Source of the DNA: a virus
Virus record (IMG/VR): IMGVR_UViG_3300030329_001287
Location: 1-23,144 of that record
Length of the DNA stretch: 23,144 nt
Direction: 5' to 3' (one strand)
The notes beneath the pieces are model-generated. The model searched no databases. It saw only the letters and a program-made list of their open reading frames with translations, and had not been told where the DNA came from. Below, in pieces: positions 1 to 6,904 of this stretch. The stretch's first letter is position 1. The number at the start of each line of letters is the position of its first letter. The position numbers and the translations under genes were made by a program.

Positions 1-78
1 ATAGCAAACAATCCTAATGATAGTGTATTTGATACCCTGCTTAATTCTGACGGTAATATAGAAGAACTGTTTAGCTAA
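1..78 (+). CDS. C-terminal end of an upstream gene (partial)
   Basis: The first 25 codons of the window are open in frame 1 and end at TAA (76-78). The peptide is acidic and ends in EELFS. It lies 62 bases before the capsid gene, where phages commonly encode a scaffolding protein or prohead protease. Too little is visible to name it; the scaffold suggestion rests on position only. Confidence 0.6.
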   Translation: MANNPNDSVFDTLLNSDGNIEELFS

Positions 79-79
79 T

Positions 80-93
80 ATATTTTAAAATAT
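80..93. repeat. 14-bp perfect AT palindrome upstream of capsid gene
   Basis: ATATTTTAAAATAT reads the same on both strands. It sits just after the upstream stop codon and 47 bases before the capsid start, within the only non-coding gap before that gene. It could be a protein-binding site, part of a promoter, or chance in AT-rich DNA. No convincing -35/-10 pair was found around it. Confidence 0.35.
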
Positions 94-105
94 TTAAAGC
101 TTATT

Positions 106-136
106 AGTTAGACTAAACCCTAAATAAAAAGGAGTC
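106..136 (+). repeat. Leader element, copy 1 (capsid gene leader)
   Basis: This stretch reads AGTTAG, then eight bases, then CTAAATAAAAAGGAGTC. The same arrangement recurs at 2200-2230 with one mismatch in the 17-base part and the same eight-base gap. In this copy GGAG (131-134) is the Shine-Dalgarno site of the capsid gene, six bases before its ATG. A shorter relative, CTAAATAAAGGAGT, precedes the gene at 20821. Confidence 0.5.
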
Positions 137-140
137 AATA

Positions 141-1691
141 ATGGCTTTAAATGATTACGTTCAACTGAGCGAATTGGGGGGTTCTGATGTTCTGGCAACT
201 GGACCAGGTTCTAGTACGAGTAATGTCGATACTGGCGACCTGCGTAGAAAGTATAATTTTGGTGACAGAGTATCAGAGCTAGCGATAGCACAAGACCCTT
301 TCTTTCGTTTCGTTAGTAAAGTAAGTAAAAAACCTACAGACGACCCTTCTTTTAAGTTTACTGAAAAAAGAGGTTCGTACCACAAAAGATATGCATATGT
401 AATGGGATTTGTTAGCAATGGTGCTGATGAATTCGCAGATGCTGAATTAGACCAATCAGATGCTGGAGCAGCAGTTTCAGCTACTGGTCAGAATGTTCAG
501 CTATATATGGCAACTGACTATAAATCTGAAGGAAACCTTCAAAACGTATATGGCAATACTGCCAACGATTGGTCTGTAGGAGCATCAGGAACTTCTCCTA
601 CGTTTTTCCTTCCTGGTCAAATAGTAAAAGTTCCAGTTTCTACAACTGGTGGTGGCGGTGGTGTAACTACTGGATATCACTTAGTTAAAGTTACAAATGT
701 TATAACAGGATTAACTAAAGATAGTAAGGAATGTGCAAGAGTAGATGGAAAAATAATTAAGTTTCATACTGGCGCAAATGAGTTATCATCTTTCCATACT
801 AATAATTTTGGTCCTGGTGGAGCTGCTGGAGATGAAGTTGTGGCTGATGTTTCAATTACAGACCTTGAAACTAGACGTTCATATGTAGTTGGTACAGTTC
901 ATGATGAAGGAAGTGGATATCCTGAAACATGGAAAGACCAACCATATAGTACTCAATATGGTATAACTCAAATCTGGAAAACTTCAATGGCTATGACAAA
1001 TACTGCTCGTGCTACTTCATTAAAATATGAAGGGAATGAGTGGGCTCGTATTTGGAAAGAAAAACTAATTGAGCATAAATGGGATATGGAAGCTTCATTG
1101 TTGTTTGGTTCTCAAAATGAGACATATAGAACAACTCAAGGTGCAGTTGATTATATACTTAATTATGGTAATCAGTTTTCTTTACCTATAGCTAGTAAAA
1201 CATCAGATGATTTCTTAGATGACATGTCTAACTATTTAGACCCAAGATATAATAATAGTGGTGCTACTGTATTTTTTGTTAGTACAGCTGTTTATAATTG
1301 GATGCATAAGTTAGGTGGTTATATTAAGAATACTGCTAATTTAGCTACTGATGGTAATGGTTATGGTTTATTATCTGCTGATTTTGCAATGTCAGGTAAA
1401 AAGCAAATCTTAGGTGTAGATATTACTACATTTAATACACCTTATGGTGATATGAATGTTGCTAGAAATATCCACTTAGATGGCACTAATATTGCAATGT
1501 TAGGTGTTAATATGAAAAACTGTGCATATAGACCATTGATTGGTAACGGATTGAACCGTGATACATCCGTCTACGTAGGGGTTCAAACTTTAGAGAATTC
1601 TGGAGTTGATAGAAGAGTAGACTTAATCTTAACAGAAGCTGGGATGGAATGGTCAATGCCTGAATCTCATGCTATCTGGTTAAACTCTTAA
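141..1691 (+). CDS. Major capsid protein (HK97-fold, SU10-like type)
   Basis: This 516-aa protein is the probable major head subunit. Residues about 34-80 (RRKYNFGDRVSELAIAQDPF, followed by a KPTDDP...F...EKR pattern) match from memory an N-terminal signature of capsid proteins in the SU10-like group common in environmental phages. The region around residues 278-330, with GITQIWKTS, KLIEHKWDME and LLFG, also fits that family. Residues about 120-255 look like an insertion and include a run of five glycines (about 171-175). The ATG has GGAG six bases upstream. It is followed at once by a small decoration-like gene. The family call comes from motifs, not a database search; the capsid role is fairly secure and the subfamily less so. 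Confidence 0.78.
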   Translation: MALNDYVQLSELGGSDVLATGPGSSTSNVDTGDLRRKYNFGDRVSELAIAQDPFFRFVSKVSKKPTDDPSFKFTEKRGSYHKRYAYVMGFVSNGADEFADAELDQSDAGAAVSATGQNVQLYMATDYKSEGNLQNVYGNTANDWSVGASGTSPTFFLPGQIVKVPVSTTGGGGGVTTGYHLVKVTNVITGLTKDSKECARVDGKIIKFHTGANELSSFHTNNFGPGGAAGDEVVADVSITDLETRRSYVVGTVHDEGSGYPETWKDQPYSTQYGITQIWKTSMAMTNTARATSLKYEGNEWARIWKEKLIEHKWDMEASLLFGSQNETYRTTQGAVDYILNYGNQFSLPIASKTSDDFLDDMSNYLDPRYNNSGATVFFVSTAVYNWMHKLGGYIKNTANLATDGNGYGLLSADFAMSGKKQILGVDITTFNTPYGDMNVARNIHLDGTNIAMLGVNMKNCAYRPLIGNGLNRDTSVYVGVQTLENSGVDRRVDLILTEAGMEWSMPESHAIWLNS

Positions 1692-1697
1692 GGAGGT
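1690..1697 (+). promoter_or_regulatory. Very strong Shine-Dalgarno site overlapping the capsid stop codon
   Basis: AAGGAGGT overlaps the last two bases of the capsid TAA and lies five bases before the ATG at 1703. An eight-base match to the 16S rRNA 3' end, together with immediate coupling to the capsid gene, predicts high output of the downstream protein, as expected for an abundant virion subunit. Confidence 0.7.
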
Positions 1698-1702
1698 AGA
1701 TA

Positions 1703-2200
1703 ATGAGTGTTAATATACCTTTATATGGGCAAAATAAAGATGGTGGTTTTCTTGGAAATCGTTCTGCTGGAAGCGTTATACAAACTTCTGGCGGAGAAAG
1801 CCTTAGCTTAAGTGCTAGTGATGCAGGTTCTATTGTTATAATCACTGGTGGAGTTAATGGTGCATGTGCTATATCTTTACCTGCTGGAGAAGATGGAATG
1901 ACTTTTGAGTTTTATCTTAAAGCAGCTAATGGTAGTGGGGATTGTGACATTGATGCTAAAGATACAAGCACAAGGCATGACTATTTCTTAGGAATGGTAA
2001 CGCACCATGAAGCTGATGCTGATACAAATACTCCTTTTGCAGCAGCTACAAATGACCAATTAACTTTAGCAGCAAGTAAAGGTGACGTAGGTGATTATAT
2101 GAAAATCGTCTATGGAGCTGGACACTGGTTTCTAACAGGTCATACTGGCGATGCAGATGGTTGGGTTGTAGGTACTGCTTCTGCTAATAATAGTGATTAA
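1703..2200 (+). CDS. Small virion protein, candidate capsid decoration protein
   Basis: This 165-aa protein has no family I can name. It is rich in Gly, Ala, Ser and Asp, has no membrane segment or signal peptide, and alternates short hydrophobic strands, which suggests a compact beta fold. A stretch near residues 48-80 (IITGGVNGACAISLPAGEDG) and a later W-x-V-x-G pattern resemble small structural proteins of tailed phages. It directly follows the capsid gene with an eight-base perfect Shine-Dalgarno match, and the pair is closed off by the hairpin at 2226-2276. Position and predicted high expression favour a decoration or head-stabilising protein; this is inference. Confidence 0.65.
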   Translation: MSVNIPLYGQNKDGGFLGNRSAGSVIQTSGGESLSLSASDAGSIVIITGGVNGACAISLPAGEDGMTFEFYLKAANGSGDCDIDAKDTSTRHDYFLGMVTHHEADADTNTPFAAATNDQLTLAASKGDVGDYMKIVYGAGHWFLTGHTGDADGWVVGTASANNSD

Positions 2201-2230
2201 GTTAGCTTAGTAACTAAATAAAAATGAGTC
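2200..2230 (+). repeat. Leader element, copy 2
   Basis: AGTTAG, eight bases, then CTAAATAAAAATGAGTC. This repeats the capsid leader (106-136) with G replaced by T, which destroys the GGAG ribosome site. AGTTA (2200-2204) can also pair with TAACT (2211-2215). The last bases run into the 5' arm of the adjacent hairpin. It looks like a duplicated capsid leader that no longer serves a start codon. Confidence 0.45.
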
Positions 2231-2276
2231 TCCCCTTTCCTTTTGGGTGTTTCTCCGAGAGGGAGGGGGCAGGCTT
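2226..2276 (+). terminator. Long GU-rich RNA hairpin after the capsid gene pair (terminator or processing site)
   Basis: In the + strand transcript 2232-2247 pairs with 2254-2269: 16 consecutive pairs closing a six-base loop (2248-2253). After a one-base bulge (C2270), 2226-2231 pairs with 2271-2276. Seven of the 22 pairs are G-U. The block is about 60% GC in otherwise AT-rich DNA. Only three T follow, so it is not a textbook intrinsic terminator. T7 has its late terminator just after its capsid gene, which makes a terminator or RNase III-type site plausible here. Confidence 0.6.
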
Positions 2277-2296
2277 TAAGATAAAGGAATTTAAAT

Positions 2297-2776
2297 ATGG
2301 CTTCAACGGTAACAGCCTCAACATTAACCGTAAAGATTACTGAGAGTATTAAATTAAATGGCAAGCAACAAGGTGGAACTAGTAGTATTAATATAGCTTC
2401 TGTAAATGAAATATCTTCAAGAATACTAACTATTACAACTACTGAGGCAGTTATAGCTACATTTAGTTCAGCTGTTGCTTCAGCTGGACATTATGTTGCA
2501 GCTGATGTAAGATATATGAGATTCACTAATCTTGATGATACAAATTTTATCACATTGACATTTAGGAATCAAGATAATGATGAAGTTGCTATTAAGCTTG
2601 ATGCAGGACAATCTTTTATTTGGAATGGAGATAATGCTAATGGTATGTCAGCTGTCTTCAATGCAACTGAAGATGCTGATGCTGCATCTGATACAGCTTT
2701 TGGAAGCTTGACAAATCTTCAAGCAGATGCAAATACTGGTTCATGTGATTTAGAAGTCTTTATAGCGAGTGTTTAA
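2297..2776 (+). CDS. Small virion protein of unknown function, beta-rich
   Basis: This 159-aa protein begins MASTVTASTLTVKITESIKL and contains a strand-rich core (VRYMRFTNLDDTNFITLTF, then KLDAGQSFIW near residues 100-115) ending in DLEVFIAS. Similar small proteins occur in the structural regions of environmental phages, but I know no assigned function. No transmembrane segment, signal peptide or catalytic motif is visible. AAAGGA lies about ten bases before the start, and the gene is the first after the hairpin. Its stop overlaps the next start as TAATG. A minor head or tail component is the likeliest role. Confidence 0.65.
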   Translation: MASTVTASTLTVKITESIKLNGKQQGGTSSINIASVNEISSRILTITTTEAVIATFSSAVASAGHYVAADVRYMRFTNLDDTNFITLTFRNQDNDEVAIKLDAGQSFIWNGDNANGMSAVFNATEDADAASDTAFGSLTNLQADANTGSCDLEVFIASV

Positions 2777-3816
2777 TGGCAACATTTGAAGAAAAAGTAG
2801 AAGGTTTAACAAGCATAACAATAACTAATGCATCGACTCCAACTCAGAATGAATTGTCTGAGATGCTTGTTGATGGTGTAGTAGATGTAGTTAATAAGGT
2901 TACAACATTAAAGCCTGATGAATTATCTAAGTTCACTTTAACTACACATTCAACTGGTTCTGTTGAAAAGAAGGGTAAAATATTATCTGTATTGAGAGAG
3001 CATAATAGTGTTGATATATTAAGAATATGTACTCCTATAAGCCCTTCTATGAGATATGAGGCAACAGATACAGATAGTTTATATTATAGGTCTAAATATA
3101 ATCCTGGTTATTATGAATTAGATGGAAGCATTCATTGTGTACCTGGAGCATCTGGCTCAGGAAATAATGATATAGTAGTAACTCAAGTGAACTATGATAC
3201 TGGTTTAGTTTATAGTGATACTTATGGAGCAGGTAATATTGAAAACTTTCCTGTCGATTATGAATATTTAGTAGTATTGTATGCCTCTGCTATGGCATGT
3301 ATGGCAGCTGCTTCTGGAATACATGGTAGTTTACCTAGTAAGCCAACAGCTCCAACTTCTCCTAATTTCGTAGATTCGGAAACTGTATTACCTAATGTAC
3401 CTCAGTATATAGCTCCTGTTTTAGATTTTAGCATGACAGCTCTTGACTCCAAACTAAATGATGAAGATATAGAGATGTCTGAAAAAGAAATGGAAAAGAT
3501 TGATAAGAGGATGGATAAGTTTAGAGCAGAGCAGGATAACAATCAAAAATCATTTACTAAAGAATTAGAAGTATTCAAAGCTGACTTAGATATGTTAGTT
3601 AAGAATTCAGATAGAGCTACTCAAGTTATGGTAGCTGAATATAAAAGTGAAGTAGAGAAATATCAAATGGATACAGCTCAATACACAGCTTCACTACAAG
3701 AAGAAATGACTGAATACAAATGGTATATAGAACAATATGTAGCATTAATGAATCAGTATAATAGTGGTATTATAGGTCAAAGGCCTAAACAAGCTCAAGA
3801 AGAAGGAGGTGAGTAA
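2776..3816 (+). CDS. Neck/head-tail structural protein with C-terminal coiled coil
   Basis: This is a 346-aa protein in two parts. Residues 1-200 start with helices (NELSEMLVDGVVDVVNKVTT), then strands, a YYELDGSIHCVPG element and ENFPVDYEYLVVLYASAMAC near 155-175. That order resembles gp4/gp11-type connector proteins, weakly. Residues about 225-326 are highly charged with heptad-like spacing and no proline, so they should form a long coiled coil. A proline-rich linker (about 187-215) joins the two. The start is TAATG with only a weak ribosome site, so it is probably coupled to the upstream gene. Alternatives are a scaffold-like or internal head protein. No enzyme motif is seen. Confidence 0.6.
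   Translation: MATFEEKVEGLTSITITNASTPTQNELSEMLVDGVVDVVNKVTTLKPDELSKFTLTTHSTGSVEKKGKILSVLREHNSVDILRICTPISPSMRYEATDTDSLYYRSKYNPGYYELDGSIHCVPGASGSGNNDIVVTQVNYDTGLVYSDTYGAGNIENFPVDYEYLVVLYASAMACMAAASGIHGSLPSKPTAPTSPNFVDSETVLPNVPQYIAPVLDFSMTALDSKLNDEDIEMSEKEMEKIDKRMDKFRAEQDNNQKSFTKELEVFKADLDMLVKNSDRATQVMVAEYKSEVEKYQMDTAQYTASLQEEMTEYKWYIEQYVALMNQYNSGIIGQRPKQAQEEGGE
3803..3812 (+). promoter_or_regulatory. Ten-base perfect Shine-Dalgarno site
   Basis: AAGGAGGTGA is fully complementary to the usual 16S rRNA 3' end and lies inside the last codons of the upstream gene, with GGAGG six bases before the ATG at 3816. It is the longest such match I found in the window and suggests that the downstream family member is made in quantity. 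Confidence 0.65.
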
Positions 3817-4319
3817 TGGCAAATGATGGTATAGCTAATATAAGTGCCTCTATATTAAGTGATATAGCTAAAAGCTCTATTGGTGGTAGTATGAATTATT
3901 CACCGATAGATACTGATAGATGGGTATATACTGAAAGAGTAGTAAGTAATGCTTCTGAGCCATTATTACCAACTAGTCAACCATATGCTGAGCAATATGC
4001 ACATACTGAAGCTCAAAAAACAGTTGCAGCTGGAGATAAATATAGATGGCTAGCTATTAAAAATACAGGAACTAAAGATGGTATTGCATCTACAACAGAA
4101 GGTATTGTTATATCTTTAGATGGGGATGCAGCAGCTTATGATGAAGCAGAGGGTATATTTATAGATGCAGGAGATTTATGGATAGGTAAGTTTCCTTCAG
4201 CAACAACTCAAGCAGATATATATTCAGCGTCTGTAGCTGTTACTAATGGTAGTCCTAGTGGTGCTGGTACCTCAGTAGTGTTATGTCAAATTGCGGCTAT
4301 AATGGAAGATATAGGATAG
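3816..4319 (+). CDS. Virion protein family member A (three paralogs in the window)
   Basis: This 167-aa protein is homologous to the products at 11515-12021 and 12030-12521. The shared core is residues 78-128: WLAIKNTGTKDG, then GIVISLDG, then EGIFIDAGDLWIGKFP. It is followed by SASV (137-140) and an I-A-A-I-x-x-D ending. No signal peptide, membrane segment or catalytic motif is present, and the alternating strands suggest a small beta fold. It sits between the coiled-coil neck protein and the adaptor, and has the strongest ribosome site in the window. An abundant surface or decoration protein fits, but the function is unknown. Relative to copies B and C this member has a YDEAEG stretch where they read NL.DG. 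Confidence 0.7.
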   Translation: MANDGIANISASILSDIAKSSIGGSMNYSPIDTDRWVYTERVVSNASEPLLPTSQPYAEQYAHTEAQKTVAAGDKYRWLAIKNTGTKDGIASTTEGIVISLDGDAAAYDEAEGIFIDAGDLWIGKFPSATTQADIYSASVAVTNGSPSGAGTSVVLCQIAAIMEDIG

Positions 4320-4326
4320 GAGAAAC

Positions 4327-4608
4327 ATGACAGTTAAAGAATTAATGGAAAGATGCGGTATGGTAGAGACAGGAAAAGCTGTAGCATATATTAAAGATGG
4401 GCTAGAAGAGATAAATATGTTAACTGAAGTCCATACTAGAGTCGAAAGATTTGATATAACTAAAGACCAAAGATTTTACACTTTACCATTAGATATGGTT
4501 AAGATGATAGATGTTAGAGGTAAGAATAATTTAAACTCAAAGGACGAGTATAGAACTATATCAAGAACTATACATAAACCAAGAGTTAAAGATGGAGATA
4601 ATACTTAA
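4327..4608 (+). CDS. Head-tail adaptor, N-terminal half (T7 gp11 / P22 gp4 type)
   Basis: This 93-aa product matches only the start of a connector protein. Residues 1-35 form helices (KAVAYIKDGLEEINMLTEVH), followed by VERFDITKDQRFYTLPLDMVKMIDVRGKN; the Y-x-L-P-x-D-x-x-x-x-x-x-V pattern is typical of gp4/gp11-type adaptors, which form a 12-subunit ring under the portal. The protein stops after IHKPRVKDGDNT and the next gene begins in the overlapping TAATG with what reads as the rest of the fold. AGGAG lies four bases before its ATG. Either the adaptor is naturally made as two chains or a sequence change has split it. The family call is from pattern recognition. Confidence 0.65.
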   Translation: MTVKELMERCGMVETGKAVAYIKDGLEEINMLTEVHTRVERFDITKDQRFYTLPLDMVKMIDVRGKNNLNSKDEYRTISRTIHKPRVKDGDNT

Positions 4609-5318
4609 TGGCTACTTCAAAGCACTATGCATATTATTTAGAAGGTAATCAGCTTGCATTAATTGAAAAAGATGTAAGCTTCGATAATGATGTAGATAGT
4701 AAAGATTATGGCCCTGGAGCTTCAAGACAAAGATGGGAGTCGCCTAAAACTACAGTTGCAGATGGTTTAGAGATAAAATATACTTATGCTTTAGATTACA
4801 CTATAAATAGGCAGGTTACAGATTTAACTATAACAGGCTATAATAATAATGCTAGTGGATATTTAAGATTGATTGATGCAACATCTAGCTATACTGATTT
4901 TGATAGCAATAACGATGTTGGAGATTATTTTGTATTAACGAATGCAGGTAAATGGAATGGCCTTCATAAGATAACTGCATTTGAAACTGCTGGTTCATCA
5001 AATAATGTAATTGTAACAGACACTAAGGTTCCAGTTGAGAGTATAACTGCTGGAACTTCTTATATTGATTTTGAAGAAACACCTAAGATGTTTTATGATG
5101 TAACTGTAATATCAGATGAATCATTTAATATAGAATTACCTTCTTATCTCTCAAAAGCTTTAGTATATTACATGAAGGCAAAACTAGCAGAAGATGCTCT
5201 TAACGTAGAAGCCAGAGAGTATCTAATGCGAGAATTTAAGAAAATGATAGAGAAGTATGAAAACTCAAGAATTAGTGGACTAAGGATTATGTCTCCTGGT
5301 TCACATGCAATAAGATAA
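4608..5318 (+). CDS. Head-tail adaptor, C-terminal half with inserted domain
   Basis: This 236-aa product appears to continue the adaptor encoded just upstream. Residues 6-65 (YAYYLEGNQLALIEKD, then a W-E-S-P element and GLEIKYTYA) read like the central strands of gp4/gp11-type proteins. Residues about 85-155 form an extra beta-rich stretch with YFVLTNAGKWNGLHKITAFE, probably an inserted domain. Residues about 175-220 are the helical end usual for these adaptors (SKALVYYMKAKLAEDALNVE, then EYLMREFKKMIEKYENS). It starts at TAATG, with GGAG about twelve bases upstream, so coupling is likely. Taken with the upstream gene the joined length is near 330 aa, longer than T7 gp11 (about 196 aa), which the insertion would explain. 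Confidence 0.65.
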   Translation: MATSKHYAYYLEGNQLALIEKDVSFDNDVDSKDYGPGASRQRWESPKTTVADGLEIKYTYALDYTINRQVTDLTITGYNNNASGYLRLIDATSSYTDFDSNNDVGDYFVLTNAGKWNGLHKITAFETAGSSNNVIVTDTKVPVESITAGTSYIDFEETPKMFYDVTVISDESFNIELPSYLSKALVYYMKAKLAEDALNVEAREYLMREFKKMIEKYENSRISGLRIMSPGSHAIR

Positions 5319-5322
5319 AATA

Positions 5323-5356
5323 GTACATTCACGGTCAAGCTAAGACCTTAAAGTAC
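5323..5356 (+). promoter_or_regulatory. Two-tier stem-loop in the leader of the adhesin module
   Basis: GGTC (5333-5336) pairs with GACC (5344-5347) around a seven-base loop, and GTAC (5323-5326) pairs with GTAC (5353-5356) outside an internal loop. It lies in one of the few real intergenic gaps (5319-5375), just before AAAGGAG and the ATG at 5376. It could moderate translation or be a weak terminator without a T tract. The stem is short, so confidence is low. Confidence 0.35.
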
Positions 5357-5375
5357 AACTCGAAAGGAGAATAAA

Positions 5376-5741
5376 ATGGCAAATAGAAGGCAAGGTGGAG
5401 CTCAACATTTCACTGTACAAGAAGCGCAAAATGCTACATTAGGGCAAGTTGGTTCAATGTATAATGATGGAACCTCAGCAATGGTAGCTCCTACAGACCA
5501 CGTATTCGTGGCAATTACATTTATAACAGATACAACTTTTGATGCCTCTGGCGGCTTGATAGCAGTTGATTCAGATAGATTTATTAATACTGAAGCTGCA
5601 TCAAATCCATTATCAGGTAGTTCAGGCGGAGTAGAGTTAGATGCCAGTAATACATTTCCAGCAGGATTGACTATATATGGACGTTGGACTGAAATAGACC
5701 CAGCTAGTGGTTCTGGATTAATTGCATACATAGGTAAGTAA
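5376..5741 (+). CDS. Small virion protein of unknown function
   Basis: This 121-aa protein has no family I recognise. It begins MANRRQGGAQHFTVQEAQNA and continues with short strands separated by Gly, Ser and Ala (HVFVAITFITDTTFDASGG, then TIYGRWTEIDPASGSGLIAY near the end). The pattern, including the W-x-E-I-x-x-x-S-G-x-x-I-A-Y-I-G ending, is like short phage structural proteins found beside tail or fibre genes. It has no membrane segment. AAAGGAG precedes the ATG, which is the first start after the adaptor pair and a small leader hairpin. Its stop overlaps the next start (TAATG), placing it at the head of the adhesin module; it may be a fibre base or a small virion protein. Confidence 0.6.
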   Translation: MANRRQGGAQHFTVQEAQNATLGQVGSMYNDGTSAMVAPTDHVFVAITFITDTTFDASGGLIAVDSDRFINTEAASNPLSGSSGGVELDASNTFPAGLTIYGRWTEIDPASGSGLIAYIGK

Positions 5742-6904
5742 TGGGTCTTGGATTTGGTTTAAGTTTAGCGAAGAGTGGATTAACTACACCTGGAATAGTC
5801 ACAGACAATTTAGTATTAAAGCATAACTATAATGCTAGTGGCAATATACCTGTATCTGATGGTGCAGCGTTTTTTAATGGGACTGCTGATTATATACAAA
5901 TAGCTGAAAAATTTGAGAATAATCTTTTTACTGTAAGTGCTTGGATTAATATGGCAGCAGTAGATACTGAATCTCAAGCAATATTTAGTAATAGGGGTTC
6001 TTCAAGTGAAGGATTTATGTGTTATCTTAATTCAAATGAGAGACCAACTATTAAATTTGAGGGTACTCCTATCACAGGAAATACTGTGTTGTCAGTTAAT
6101 AAATGGTATCATTTAGCATGGACTTATGATAATACTACTTTGAAAATTTACATTGATGGAGTATTGGATAACTCTGGTACGCATACAAGTTCTGATATAG
6201 CAGGAACTGCTAATGCTAGAATAGGTAAAAATGCCTATGATAGTCATCCATATCTTTGGAATGGTCACATATGCAATATGGGTATATGGTCAAAAACATT
6301 AAGTCAAGCTGAAATCAAATCAATCATGTGGAAGAATTATGCAGGATTAACAGATACTGAAAAAACAAGCTTAGTATCATGGTGGAATTTAGATACACCA
6401 ATAACTGAAGATTATAATGCTCTTGGAGAAGGTGATGATTCCCCATCAACAATAGATGGTTTGGTTTTAGATAATCATGATACAACATTTACTGAAGTAA
6501 GTGTTACTAACAGTGATTTTACATCTGGTAGTGGAACGAGTATAACAGGATGGACTAATACAGCTGCTAATAAATGGGAAATATCAGGAAGCACAATGAC
6601 ATCTCCTAATGGAATATCATTAATTTCACAAGATGTTTTGACTGATGATATAGCACATAAGTTAGTAGTAAGAGCAAAAAATACTATACCAGGCTCTACA
6701 GCTAGACTATCAGCATATTTTGGTGCAAATAATTTTGCTATTCATAATTTAACAGATGATTTTCAAGAATATACATTTCATGGATATCAAGATAATGATA
6801 CAACGCTTTTCTTGTATAATCCTACTGGAGCAAGCAGTACTAATGTAACAATAGATTGGGTTAAACTTTATAAATATGATGGTAATGTGGGAGTATTAGT
6901 ATAA
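5741..6904 (+). CDS. LamG-domain tail fibre/adhesin protein
   Basis: This 387-aa protein has a LamG (concanavalin-A-like) domain at residues about 43-200. The signs are FFNGTADYIQIA, FTVSAWINM, a W-Y-H-L-A-W-T-Y-D strand, LKIYIDGVLD, ARIGKN, and the closing GHICNMGIWSKTLSQAEI. Such domains bind sugars and are common in phage receptor-binding proteins. Residues about 257-375 (NSDFTSGSGTSITGWTN to VTIDWVKLYKY) look like a jelly-roll carbohydrate-binding module. The short hydrophobic N-terminus (GLGFGLSLAKSG) may anchor it to the virion; it does not look like a cleaved signal peptide. It is coupled by TAATG to genes on both sides. Host-surface glycan binding is inferred from the domain. Confidence 0.78.
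   Translation: MGLGFGLSLAKSGLTTPGIVTDNLVLKHNYNASGNIPVSDGAAFFNGTADYIQIAEKFENNLFTVSAWINMAAVDTESQAIFSNRGSSSEGFMCYLNSNERPTIKFEGTPITGNTVLSVNKWYHLAWTYDNTTLKIYIDGVLDNSGTHTSSDIAGTANARIGKNAYDSHPYLWNGHICNMGIWSKTLSQAEIKSIMWKNYAGLTDTEKTSLVSWWNLDTPITEDYNALGEGDDSPSTIDGLVLDNHDTTFTEVSVTNSDFTSGSGTSITGWTNTAANKWEISGSTMTSPNGISLISQDVLTDDIAHKLVVRAKNTIPGSTARLSAYFGANNFAIHNLTDDFQEYTFHGYQDNDTTLFLYNPTGASSTNVTIDWVKLYKYDGNVGVLV

Noticed and set aside
121-126. TAAATA in the leader elements as a T4-type late promoter
   Set aside because: The consensus TATAAATA is not met, and a start about ten bases downstream would leave almost no leader before the ribosome site.
161-418. 85-codon minus-strand frame inside the capsid gene
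   Set aside because: Antisense of conserved capsid sequence with no ribosome site.
2224-2343. Open frame starting at ATG 2224 (MSLPFPFGCFSEREG...)
   Set aside because: It has no ribosome site, overlaps the real gene at 2297 and runs through the hairpin, whose pairing explains the sequence better than coding does.
5402-5731. 109-codon minus-strand frame
   Set aside because: Antisense of the 121-aa gene, which has a good ribosome site and a coupled neighbour.
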